A DNA stretch of 21,031 bases from an archaeon CG07_land_8_20_14_0_80_38_8. GTDB lineage: Archaea; Nanobdellota; Nanobdellia; Tiddalikarchaeales; Tiddalikarchaeaceae. This document shows positions 1 to 5,639 of this stretch, in pieces. Both the position numbers and the translations under genes were made by a program. The DNA is taken from assembly GCA_002779595.1 (NCBI GenBank), contig PEWF01000121.1, positions 1-21,031 of the forward strand, given 5' to 3'. The notes beneath the pieces are model-generated. The model searched no databases. It saw only the letters and a program-made list of their open reading frames with translations, and was not told the origin of the DNA. Each line of letters starts with the position of its first letter. Position 1 is the stretch's first letter.

Positions 1-1
1 A

Positions 2-562
2 TTCATAATATTATATTCAATTTACGCCTTATTGTTTATACTTGAGGCAAAAATAGTGCTTGGATTACTGAATCATGACGTTAAAGAAGGGAGTTTCAGC
101 ACTAAACAAATTAATCACGCACTAATATTATGGGTTTTAAGCAACACTTTCAACAGCATTATTGAGTCAGTGCTTGACAAATTATTAATACCTAAAACTA
201 CGATTGCAGAATTATTGTTCACATTATTCGGCAGGAAAGTCGGAAAAAATATTCACATAGGCAGCCCTGTTTTTGACCCTTACCTGACTGAAATCGGGGA
301 TAATACTGTTACTGGAAAATATGCATTAATCCTTGCGCACCAGATGGTTGGGGATAATATTTACATTAAGAAGACGAAGATTGGCAGGAATGTTACAATC
401 GGCGCTTATGCAATTATAAGCCCAGGAGTAACAATTGAGGACAATGTCATAGTCGGTGCAAATAGTTTTGTCAAACAAAATGTGGTGCTGGAGAATGGTT
501 ATTTTTACGCTGGCGTTCCTGCCAGGAAGATTAAGAAAATCAGTCAAAAACTGAAACATTAA
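2..562 (+). CDS. Hexapeptide-repeat (left-handed beta-helix) acyltransferase, C-terminal part
   Basis: The frame is open from base 2 with no stop, so the gene enters from upstream and only its last 187 codons are here. The first residues (FIILYSIYALLF) look like the end of a membrane segment, followed by another hydrophobic helix. Hexapeptide turns of a left-handed beta-helix follow (VGKNIHIGS, IGDNTVTGKYA, VGDNIYIKKTKIGRNVTIGAYAII cut into turns, then PGVTIEDNVIVGANS), ending in the family hallmark AGVPARKI. Proteins of this fold transfer acetyl or acyl groups to sugars or other small acceptors. The membrane-like start recalls large multi-pass transferases of the Pls/PosA type, but that is inference. 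The 3' end overlaps the convergent downstream gene by 23 bp. Confidence 0.8.
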   Translation, partial: FIILYSIYALLFILEAKIVLGLLNHDVKEGSFSTKQINHALILWVLSNTFNSIIESVLDKLLIPKTTIAELLFTLFGRKVGKNIHIGSPVFDPYLTEIGDNTVTGKYALILAHQMVGDNIYIKKTKIGRNVTIGAYAIISPGVTIEDNVIVGANSFVKQNVVLENGYFYAGVPARKIKKISQKLKH

Positions 563-1034
563 GCAGTCTTCTCACATCATTATTTAATGCCTCAATTTCT
601 TCAACGTACCTACCAAGCCACTGGATAATAGTGCTCTGATAGAATAATCTCAGGAAGAAAGGAAGCAAAGGCTTCAACAACCTGCTGTTCCTCCACATCT
701 TCTTATAATCAAGCTCTAAAGTGTACGAAACCCCGAATATTCCCATTATTTTATCACCCTTAACGTAGTAAGCATTGGAGGAATACTTGAATTTTAAGCG
801 CGCAAAATCATCCAATTCTTTATAAGCGAACCAATCCCATTCTATCGCGTTAATTTCAGCGCTCTTTTCAGTGTGAACGTACCTCGTTTCCGCGCATCTT
901 AAACTATATTTTTCCAGAAACATATTGTACAAATTTATGTAATACTCGCTTAATTTTACAATGCTGCCTTTGTTTTTAATGCTTAATTTGTCAATGGGGA
1001 CTTCGCAAGTTTCAGCCATTTTCTTAAAATCCAT
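540..1034 (-). CDS. Conserved-looking protein of unknown function
   Basis: I do not recognise this 164-residue protein. It has no signal peptide. It is rich in aromatic and charged residues (for example EWDWFAYKELDDFARLKFKYS) and has one hydrophobic, proline-containing stretch (LLKPLLPFFLRLFYQSTIIQ, about residues 119-138), which could be a buried or membrane-associated helix. An AT-rich TATA-like stretch (TTTTAAATTAAAAA on the minus strand, about 1053-1066) lies 20-30 nt upstream of the ATG, fitting a leaderless transcript. It is transcribed divergently from the YkgJ-type gene and ends inside the acyltransferase gene. Confidence 0.6.
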   Translation of the reverse strand: MDFKKMAETCEVPIDKLSIKNKGSIVKLSEYYINLYNMFLEKYSLRCAETRYVHTEKSAEINAIEWDWFAYKELDDFARLKFKYSSNAYYVKGDKIMGIFGVSYTLELDYKKMWRNSRLLKPLLPFFLRLFYQSTIIQWLGRYVEEIEALNNDVRRLLNVSVFD

Positions 1035-1112
1035 ACTAATAAGTAGTATTGTTTTTAATTTAAAACTTTCTTCAACAAATTTTTTATATACTGTAATTTA
1101 ATTAATTGTTTA

Positions 1113-1850
1113 ATGAAGTTTAAATGCGCGCAGTGCGGGAATTGCTGCAGGGATTTCGGAAGAGTGTCAGAAAAGTATCCTTTGCTGAGCAGTACTGGAG
1201 TAATATTCCTGAACAAGCCAAGAATCGTGCTGTATGACTGGGAGCGCAATTTATTTCCTGATAATAAAGTAGTGCCTTGTGAAGTGTTCTATGATGATGC
1301 TAAAAAAACAAGCATCATTATGAGTTACACTTTGGCTGATAACTGCCCTCATTTAAACAACAATAAATGCAGTATTTATGATAAGCGGCCCATGGCTTGC
1401 AGGGGATTTCCATGCCCTTACAGTGATGTTGATTTTATCAGGGATTTTAACAAAGTGGTGGATAATTCAAGAATCTGCAAAGCGGAGATGCCAAGGGAAG
1501 AATTATACAATTATTTGGGCGAAACAGAAGGAGGAAAAATTGTTTTTACAAATCAGAAACTTATCAGGAAATCTTATGAAAGGTACGGGGAAAATTTTAT
1601 TTACTTGTTCATGAAAGCAACAAATGACAGATTAGTGGGTAAATTCTTGGCAGAACTGCAGATACGCCATGGCTATTCATTCATTATCAGCGACAAAAAT
1701 ATTGACTATATTGTTAATAAAATTGATAACGGCAAAAAAATAATGTTTTCTGACTTGTTCAAACAGTATACTGGCGCTGATTTGAGAAATAATTTTTCAG
1801 ATAATTCATTTAAATTGGTGGAAAAAATAATTAATGGACAAAATGCATGA
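1113..1850 (+). CDS. YkgJ-type cysteine-cluster protein (putative Fe-S or zinc binding)
   Basis: This 245-residue protein begins with CAQCGNCC (Cys5, 8, 11, 12). After about 65 residues a second cluster follows: Cys78, Cys86 (CSIYDKRP), Cys96 and Cys101. This is the arrangement of the YkgJ/CxxCxxCC family (PF03814-like), thought to bind a metal, probably Fe-S or zinc. No reaction is established for the family as a whole. The region after about residue 110 is not recognisable and extends the protein well past the cluster domain. TTTTTATATA at 1081-1090 ends 22 nt before the ATG, as in other leaderless genes here. The gene runs toward the intron-containing tRNA-Arg, 44 bp downstream. Confidence 0.8.
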   Translation: MKFKCAQCGNCCRDFGRVSEKYPLLSSTGVIFLNKPRIVLYDWERNLFPDNKVVPCEVFYDDAKKTSIIMSYTLADNCPHLNNNKCSIYDKRPMACRGFPCPYSDVDFIRDFNKVVDNSRICKAEMPREELYNYLGETEGGKIVFTNQKLIRKSYERYGENFIYLFMKATNDRLVGKFLAELQIRHGYSFIISDKNIDYIVNKIDNGKKIMFSDLFKQYTGADLRNNFSDNSFKLVEKIINGQNA

Positions 1851-1894
1851 GAATAAAACTTTTTAAAACAAAAACAATAATTATTATATTTGTT

Positions 1895-2034
1895 GGGTCC
1901 GTAGCTCAGTCTGGATAGAGCGACAGCCTCCTAAATAAGTGATGAGAAGAAGGTCAACTGAATTTATGATGACACTGACCTACTCAGATATTGGAGACAG
2001 CTGTAGGCCGGGGGTTCAAATCCCCTCGGGCTCG
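1895..2034 (+). tRNA. tRNA-Arg(CCT), interrupted by a 65-nt intron
   Basis: Acceptor GGGTCCG (1895-1901) pairs with CGGGCTC (2027-2033), leaving discriminator G2034; CCA is not encoded. The D stem is GCTC/GAGC, the anticodon stem ACAGC (1923-1927)/GCTGT (2000-2004), and the T stem GGGGG/CCCCT around TTCAAAT. The anticodon loop reads C T CCT A before an interruption, so the anticodon CCT (1930-1932) reads AGG. The intron, 1934-1998, lies at the canonical 37/38 site. CTCC (1928-1931) pairs with GGAG (1993-1996), giving the 4-bp central helix of a bulge-helix-bulge. The 3' bulge is the three bases 1997-1999; the 5' bulge is T1932 A1933 plus possibly A1934. The mature tRNA is 75 nt. Confidence 0.93.
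1934..1998 (+). ncRNA. Candidate box C/D guide sRNA inside the tRNA-Arg(CCT) intron
   Basis: The intron holds, in order: box C GTGATGA (1939-1945), a 12-nt spacer GAAGAAGGTCAA (1946-1957), box D' CTGA (1958-1961), a 4-nt gap, box C' ATGATGA (1966-1972), a 12-nt spacer CACTGACCTACT (1973-1984) and CAGA (1985-1988) in the box D position. AATA (1934-1937) pairs with TATT (1989-1992) directly outside the boxes, leaving A1938-G1939-T1940 as the 3-nt bulge of a kink-turn. Both C boxes match RUGAUGA, and 12-nt spacers are the norm for archaeal double-guide RNAs. The one deviation is CAGA for CUGA, which keeps the GA of the sheared pairs. By the box-D-plus-five rule the methylated target bases would pair with G1953 and C1980. 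The function is inferred. Confidence 0.8.
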
Positions 2035-2040
2035 CAAGTA

Positions 2041-2049
2041 TTTTTTTTT
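2041..2049 (+). terminator. Oligo-T terminator after tRNA-Arg(CCT)
   Basis: Nine consecutive T residues start seven bases after the tRNA discriminator, with no hairpin. This is the usual form of an archaeal intrinsic terminator. On the other strand the run lies just past the stop codon of the 64-residue gene. Confidence 0.55.
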
Positions 2050-2242
2050 ATAAATGGTTGAATACGTACTTTTCCTGATTATTTTTCCTGAATTTTAAGT
2101 AATGCTCATTTTTTGAGAATAAGTATAAAGGTTCATTATTTTTGTAACTGAATTCTGACGAGTAAGTTAATCCAAGATTTTCTAATTCTTCCAATGAGAA
2201 TTCTTTGTCTTTAATAGTCTCAATAAATTTAGACAAATTCAT
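2048..2242 (-). CDS. Small protein of unknown function, 64 residues
   Basis: I do not recognise this small, charged, soluble-looking protein. Its first half is likely helical (FIETIKDKEFSLEELENLGL) and its second half is rich in aromatic and basic residues (YLKFRKNNQEKYVF). No other gene occupies the interval between the tRNA and the next plus-strand gene. On the minus strand a TATA-like TTATAA lies about 25 nt upstream of the ATG, matching the leaderless promoters here. The short length keeps confidence moderate. Confidence 0.5.
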   Translation of the reverse strand: MNLSKFIETIKDKEFSLEELENLGLTYSSEFSYKNNEPLYLFSKNEHYLKFRKNNQEKYVFNHL

Positions 2243-2330
2243 GGATTATTTCAATAAATAATCAAAATTATAAGTGTTTGCTTTCGGATAATTTATTAAA
2301 TAATCAGTAACCCTTTTTATAATCAGGATT

Positions 2331-2690
2331 ATGGAACTGAAAATGTGGGTTTTCCTGATACTTGGACTATTAATTATAGGGTTCTTAATCGCTGTAAGTT
2401 TCAGCGGAGTACTTAATTTAACATCCTTTGCCCCAAGCCCTGAAAATGTACTTAATGCAGAATTCCTTAACCTGTGCCAGAGCAAATTAAGCATTTATTC
2501 CCATGCAGGCATTGAGAGCAACAGGAAAAGTTTCTGCTGTTCAAATGTGGACTTGAATAGTAACAATGTGATAAGTACTGACGAGTATTGCAGCCATTTC
2601 TGCACTAATTGCCATACTGGCGGATTAAGCGCCCAGGAATTATGCTCTGACGAACCAATAAATTATTATATTAATATGGAGTTGTGTTAA
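2331..2690 (+). CDS. Small exported or membrane-anchored cysteine-rich protein
   Basis: This 119-residue protein has an N-terminal hydrophobic segment (about residues 6-26, WVFLILGLLIIGFLIAVSF) with one basic residue before it, so it is either a signal peptide or an N-terminal anchor. The remainder would be outside the cell. It carries eight cysteines (NLC, FCC, YC, FC, NC, LC and the C-terminal ELC), including CSHFCTNC, suggesting disulfides or metal binding. No family is recognised. The possible promoter ATTTATTAAATAA at 2291-2303 is correctly placed for a leaderless start at 2331. A second TATA-like run closer to the ATG is too near to serve it. A two-helix membrane protein starts a few bases after its stop. 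Confidence 0.65.
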   Translation: MELKMWVFLILGLLIIGFLIAVSFSGVLNLTSFAPSPENVLNAEFLNLCQSKLSIYSHAGIESNRKSFCCSNVDLNSNNVISTDEYCSHFCTNCHTGGLSAQELCSDEPINYYINMELC

Positions 2691-2695
2691 AAATA

Positions 2696-2875
2696 ATGAT
2701 TACAATAACAGAAACCCTTTTAATAATTATTTTTTCATTCATAGCATCATTTGCAACCACTTACTTCATAATGCCCCAGAAAGGCAGGAATACTTTTGAA
2801 GCAGTTATCAAGGGAATATGCGTTTCCATTCTTGTTGGAATTATGGTCCTGCTAGTGTTAATAACGCAGCAGTGA
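2696..2875 (+). CDS. Small two-helix membrane protein
   Basis: I chose the ATG at 2696, giving 59 residues, over the in-frame GTG at 2684, which overlaps the upstream gene. The protein is almost entirely two transmembrane helices (about residues 6-28 and 39-57) joined by a short basic loop (MPQKGRNTFEAVIKG). No function can be assigned. The start lies five bases past the stop of the Cys-rich exported protein, so the two are probably co-transcribed. Its last 35 bp overlap the convergent lipid-kinase-like gene. Confidence 0.55.
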   Translation: MITITETLLIIIFSFIASFATTYFIMPQKGRNTFEAVIKGICVSILVGIMVLLVLITQQ

Positions 2876-3485
2876 ATAATGGAACTGTCAGGTCATCCCA
2901 CTTGCTAGGGCTTAATAATTCTGCAAAAGCAATAAGAACTGCCTGAATTATTGCAGTAATGCTGAAACCCTGAAATAAAGAAATTATTGCTAAACTGCTC
3001 ACAGCCATTGCTGTTGAGCCTTCCAGTGTGCGGTTGTTGATTAATTTGTTCTTCCCGAATTTTCTGCCGATAATGCTTGCCAAAGGGTCTGAAATTGTCA
3101 GGACTAAAATGCTGATTAGGGGGATAATATTATTATCTGCAATTATCGAATAATAAACCATCAGAGTTATTGAAACGCCGTACAAAACAGGGCCTTCAAG
3201 GAAATTCTTCTCCTCTTTCTTTTTTATTGCTTTGTAAACGTATTTCAGCAGAGGCGTTTTTTTCCGCGCCAGAAAAAGCATAAGGGTTATTACTGCTGAT
3301 GCGATGAGCAAATAATACTTGTTTTCTGCAATGAACAAGAATAATATTGAAAATCCTGAGAAGAAATGGACAAGATTCCTTGCAGTCCTGCCTCTGATAA
3401 TTTTCTTGTAATGCAAAGTTAAGGATATTAGGAGGACAACTGCCACGTAAGCAAACAACAATAATACTAATAGTAAATCATTCAT
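2841..3485 (-). CDS. Dolichol kinase / phytol kinase-like integral membrane protein
   Basis: This 214-residue protein is mostly transmembrane helices (about seven). The diagnostic part is around residues 130-155: SDPLASIIGRKFGKNKL followed by RTLEGS. It matches the (G/S)D-x-x-ASIxGRxxG...(K/R)TxEGS signature of the SEC59/DGK1/VTE5 family, which uses CTP to phosphorylate polyprenol, phytol or diacylglycerol. In an archaeon a likely role is phosphorylating dolichol or salvaging a prenyl alcohol for lipid or glycan-carrier synthesis; the substrate is inference. It lies 65 bp before a divergently oriented tRNA-Arg and overlaps the convergent small membrane gene by 35 bp. Confidence 0.8.
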   Translation of the reverse strand: MNDLLLVLLLFAYVAVVLLISLTLHYKKIIRGRTARNLVHFFSGFSILFLFIAENKYYLLIASAVITLMLFLARKKTPLLKYVYKAIKKKEEKNFLEGPVLYGVSITLMVYYSIIADNNIIPLISILVLTISDPLASIIGRKFGKNKLINNRTLEGSTAMAVSSLAIISLFQGFSITAIIQAVLIAFAELLSPSKWDDLTVPLFTAALLTLAGP

Positions 3486-3550
3486 TCATAACAATATTGG
3501 CAGCCTTTTTAAATAATTTTTTAAACCAAAAAAACACTTTAATTAATGCC

Positions 3551-3622
3551 GGGCTTATAATATAAAGGATAGTATGTCTGCCTTCGGAGCAGAACATCGG
3601 GGTTCGAATCCCCGTAAGCCCT
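3551..3622 (+). tRNA. tRNA-Arg(TCG)
   Basis: Acceptor GGGCTTA (3551-3557) pairs perfectly with TAAGCCC (3615-3621). The D stem is ATAT/GTAT with loop AAAGGATA. The anticodon stem TCTGC/GCAGA encloses CTTCGGA, so anticodon TCG is at 3584-3586 and reads CGA/CGG. The T arm is CGGGG-TTCGAAT-CCCCG. A15 and T48 can form the Levitt pair. There is no intron and no encoded CCA. The discriminator would be T3622, unusual for an arginine tRNA (normally a purine), and the D stem is unusually AT-rich with A10-T25. Confidence 0.92.
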
Positions 3623-3627
3623 AAAAA

Positions 3628-3637
3628 TTTATAAAAA
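3628..3637 (+). promoter_or_regulatory. TATA box for the 3660 gene
   Basis: TTTATAAAAA lies immediately after tRNA-Arg(TCG) and ends 22 nt before the ATG at 3660. This is the recurrent leaderless spacing of the window. Confidence 0.5.
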
Positions 3638-3659
3638 GATTATTCCCTTTAACATCATT

Positions 3660-4166
3660 ATGAATCTGAAAATTTTGGTGCATCCTTACACTGCTTTCAT
3701 GCAGCTTCCAGAAAGATTGGCGGATGAATATGATAAATTCATTGAAAGTGCTGATAAAATTATCATTTTCTATTCCCCTGTGCATGAAAGTGTGAAGAAC
3801 TTATTCTACTGCCTTACAAGCATACCTTTTGAGGAATTAAGCAACAGGAATAATGTAGTATTAATCCCTACTTACTCCCATACTGGAACACTCCCTCTTG
3901 AAAGTGCTGAGAAAGTTAAAGAGATTATTAATGAATCAAGGCTGGAAGAGGTTATATTCGCAGGGCAGACAATTGATTTCGGGGGTGCAGGCTCATGCGT
4001 TGACGGAGTAATAAGGGCAATGAATGATTTGGTTAAGGATGAAAGCGTCAACTTCAGGTTAGTGAGCAAATTGTTATGCTCAATGAACGGATACTGCAGG
4101 GAATTAAAAAAAGAAATGAATTGCAGCGAAATATACAGCACAAACAGAAACATCATAATTTGTTAA
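3660..4166 (+). CDS. Protein of unknown function, 168 residues
   Basis: I do not recognise the family. The pattern is alternating alpha/beta: a first strand NLKILVHPYT, a strand KIIIFYSP (about residues 33-40), VVLIPTY (66-72), then EEVIFAGQTIDFGGAGSCVDGVIRAMNDL (about 95-123, a strand, a glycine-rich turn with GGAGS, and a helix). A Rossmann-like or hydrolase-like fold with a small-ligand loop is plausible but not shown. The C-terminal part has four Cys residues (LLC, GYC, NC and the last residue). The next gene starts 41 bp downstream with its own TATA-like sequence. Confidence 0.65.
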   Translation: MNLKILVHPYTAFMQLPERLADEYDKFIESADKIIIFYSPVHESVKNLFYCLTSIPFEELSNRNNVVLIPTYSHTGTLPLESAEKVKEIINESRLEEVIFAGQTIDFGGAGSCVDGVIRAMNDLVKDESVNFRLVSKLLCSMNGYCRELKKEMNCSEIYSTNRNIIIC

Positions 4167-4207
4167 TTGGAAACTTTTTTAAATAAAATAATTCCAATAA
4201 GAACATC

Positions 4208-4564
4208 ATGGCAATGGAATATTTAAGCAAAGCAAAGGAGATTGTGGAAAAACTGACTAATGTCATTAAATGCGAAAATGAACTAACTGAAATAAAAAAC
4301 CAGCAGTCGTTATATTGTTCAGAAATATTTACAGACATGTGCTCTTACTTAGCAGAGCTTCCGGAGAAGTATGCAAAAAAATTTGAAGAATTAAAAAAAA
4401 TTGCTGGTGCAAGGAAAATAGAAGCAGGAGAAACATACAGATTGGCTTATTTGACTATTGCTCAAAACCCTGCGAACAAGCCCGAAGCGCAGTCATTAGC
4501 CAGTGAAGGAGCAATTCTTTATAAAAGTGCCGAGAATATTGAATTCTTGATTAAAAAAGAGTAA
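4208..4564 (+). CDS. Small helical protein of unknown function upstream of grpE
   Basis: The 118 residues are predicted to be nearly all helical, with heptad-like stretches at about 4-30 (YLSKAKEIVEKLTNVIK) and about 53-70 (EKYAKKFEELKKIAGARK). There are no membrane segments and no recognisable motif. TTTTTTAAATAAAA (about 4171-4184) ends about 24 nt before the ATG, so it has its own promoter. It lies 33 bp before grpE in the same direction, so a link to the chaperone block is possible but rests on position only. Confidence 0.6.
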   Translation: MAMEYLSKAKEIVEKLTNVIKCENELTEIKNQQSLYCSEIFTDMCSYLAELPEKYAKKFEELKKIAGARKIEAGETYRLAYLTIAQNPANKPEAQSLASEGAILYKSAENIEFLIKKE

Positions 4565-4566
4565 AA

Positions 4567-4586
4567 GTTTTTAAGTGTTTTTAAGT
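4567..4586 (+). promoter_or_regulatory. grpE promoter region with a 10-bp tandem repeat
   Basis: GTTTTTAAGT occurs twice back to back (4567-4576 and 4577-4586), just before the grpE ATG at 4598. Each copy resembles a TATA element. The first copy's TTTTTAA ends 23 nt before the ATG, the usual leaderless spacing. The palindrome seen at dnaK is absent. Confidence 0.4.
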
Positions 4587-4597
4587 TATTAATTATT

Positions 4598-5029
4598 ATG
4601 CCTAAAATTAAGAAGCATAAGAAAGATGATGAAGCAGTCATTAACCAATTGAAAAGATTGCAGGCGGATTTTGACAATTACAAGAAAAGAGTAATTAAGG
4701 AAAAAGAAATAGTTGCTGGTAATGCGTGCGCTGAATTGGTTAAGAAGTTGCTGCCCGTTATTGACTCTTTTGACAAGGCAATGCCTTTAATAACTGATGA
4801 GGGCGTGAAACTCATTCGCAAGAATTTGATGAAAACCCTGAAAGATGAGGGATTGGAAGAGATTAAATCAAAGGATGAAAAATTTGACACTTTCCTGCAT
4901 GAGGCTGTGATGACTGTGAATTCCAAAGAAGCGGAAGATAATGTTGTCGTGGAAGAGGCAGAGAAAGGATACAAATTCGGTGGCAAAGTTATCCGCCCGG
5001 CTAAAGTAATAGTGAATAAAAAGCCTTAA
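4598..5029 (+). CDS. grpE: GrpE, nucleotide exchange factor of DnaK
   Basis: GrpE binds the DnaK ATPase domain as a dimer and drives ADP release in the cytoplasmic Hsp70 cycle. The 143-residue protein shows the family pattern: LQADFDNYKKRV in the long dimer helix (about 21-32), LLPVIDSFDKA (51-61), F-x-x-x-x-HEAV (96-103) and the C-terminal beta-domain motif GYKFGGKVIRPAKV (about 124-137). It is shorter than most bacterial GrpE proteins because the disordered N-terminal extension is only about ten residues, mostly lysine and acidic. It heads a block with dnaK and dnaJ, separated from dnaK by one unknown gene. The promoter lacks the dnaK palindromes, so the two may be controlled differently. 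Confidence 0.96.
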   Translation: MPKIKKHKKDDEAVINQLKRLQADFDNYKKRVIKEKEIVAGNACAELVKKLLPVIDSFDKAMPLITDEGVKLIRKNLMKTLKDEGLEEIKSKDEKFDTFLHEAVMTVNSKEAEDNVVVEEAEKGYKFGGKVIRPAKVIVNKKP

Positions 5030-5057
5030 AAAAGGAATTTTTCTTATAAAATAGGAT

Positions 5058-5552
5058 ATGAGCGAGCTTGAGAAGATAATAGAAAAAGAGCAGAAGAATT
5101 CCAAGGATATTTATAATTTCATTAGTGAGGAATTCCGAAGAATGGCAAGCTTATACATGAATGGAACTCCTTTAATAAATGATGAAAACAGAATCGCGTA
5201 TAAAAAATTATTCTACAATTGTTATAAAGTAATTGCTGATTATTTAAAAGAGAATAGGGGGATTCATAAATTCTCATGGGACAAGTATAATATCTGCCTT
5301 AAGAAAATGGGTGAGAGTGATAAAGGTTTTATGGACTTAAAATTAGCAGTAAAAGATGAAATTTGCCAGAAGATTAATTCAATCATTGACCAATCTGCTG
5401 AAAAGAATCCCGAAAAGAAGAGAAACAGCGAACCTTACGTTGAAAATCCAAGATTGGCTTTCACTTTCTCAATAATAAGTTATAATATACTGACAAATTT
5501 TGAATTTGCAAGAAAGAGAAAAGAGAATAGTGCAGAACCTTACTGGATATAA
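5058..5552 (+). CDS. Protein of unknown function between grpE and dnaK
   Basis: I do not recognise this 164-residue soluble, mostly helical protein. It has a charged N-terminus (SELEKIIEKEQKNSKD), a middle part rich in Tyr and Lys, and a C-terminal segment RLAFTFSIISYNILTNFEFA that could be a hydrophobic helix. It starts 28 bp after grpE. TTATAAAATA (5044-5053) ends four bases before the ATG, too close for a transcript including this start. So either the gene is read from the grpE promoter, or true translation begins at a later Met such as residue 29 (near 5142). A chaperone-related role is only suggested by position. Confidence 0.6.
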   Translation: MSELEKIIEKEQKNSKDIYNFISEEFRRMASLYMNGTPLINDENRIAYKKLFYNCYKVIADYLKENRGIHKFSWDKYNICLKKMGESDKGFMDLKLAVKDEICQKINSIIDQSAEKNPEKKRNSEPYVENPRLAFTFSIISYNILTNFEFARKRKENSAEPYWI

Positions 5553-5555
5553 TTC

Positions 5556-5580
5556 TTTGTTGGTGTCTTGCCACAACATT
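5556..5580 (+). promoter_or_regulatory. dnaK upstream operator candidate, site A
   Basis: An imperfect palindrome (TTGTTGG at 5557-5563 facing CCACAACA at 5571-5578, one-base bulge) sits just upstream of the dnaK TATA box. It shares TTGTTGGTGT and AACA, at identical internal spacing, with site B, 36 bp downstream. Confidence 0.55.
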
Positions 5581-5587
5581 TATAAAT
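5579..5587 (+). promoter_or_regulatory. dnaK TATA box
   Basis: TTTATAAAT is the best TATA match before dnaK. By the 22-24 nt spacing seen at leaderless genes here, transcription should start near 5610. That gives dnaK a leader of about 30 nt, unlike its neighbours. Confidence 0.6.
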
Positions 5588-5591
5588 AATG

Positions 5592-5616
5592 ATTGTTGGT
5601 GTTCTATACTAACAAT
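5592..5616 (+). promoter_or_regulatory. dnaK operator candidate, site B, over the expected transcription start
   Basis: ATTGTTGGT (5592-5600) faces ACTAACAAT (5608-5616), a 9-bp inverted repeat with one mismatch and a 7-bp centre. It lies between the TATA box and the ribosome binding site and spans the predicted start point, where archaeal repressors typically block RNA polymerase. Confidence 0.6.
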
Positions 5617-5623
5617 GATGTTT

Positions 5624-5629
5624 GAGGTG
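5624..5629 (+). promoter_or_regulatory. dnaK Shine-Dalgarno sequence
   Basis: GAGGTG, a strong match to the 16S anti-SD, is followed by ten bases and then the ATG at 5640. It supports this start and is notable because most neighbouring genes look leaderless. Confidence 0.7.
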
Positions 5630-5639
5630 CTGTTGAAAA

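Noticed and set aside
1895..1933. The host tRNA-Arg as the methylation target of its own intron's D guide
   Set aside because: The match to 1900-1911 is only 9 of 12, with a C-C clash next to the target base. Most tRNAs with a normal D arm would match about as well, so I do not call it a target.
1976..1981. CTGA at 1975-1978 as the true box D
   Set aside because: It would leave a spacer of two bases after box C', far too short. CAGA at 1985 gives 12 nt and the correct kink-turn stem.
2313..2322. TTTTTATAAT as the TATA box of the gene at 2331
   Set aside because: It ends only eight bases before the ATG. The element at 2291-2303 has the spacing seen at other genes.
5592..5616. dnaK inverted repeat as an RNA thermometer hairpin
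   Set aside because: The expected transcription start is near 5610, so most of the left arm would not be transcribed, and the hairpin does not cover the ribosome binding site.
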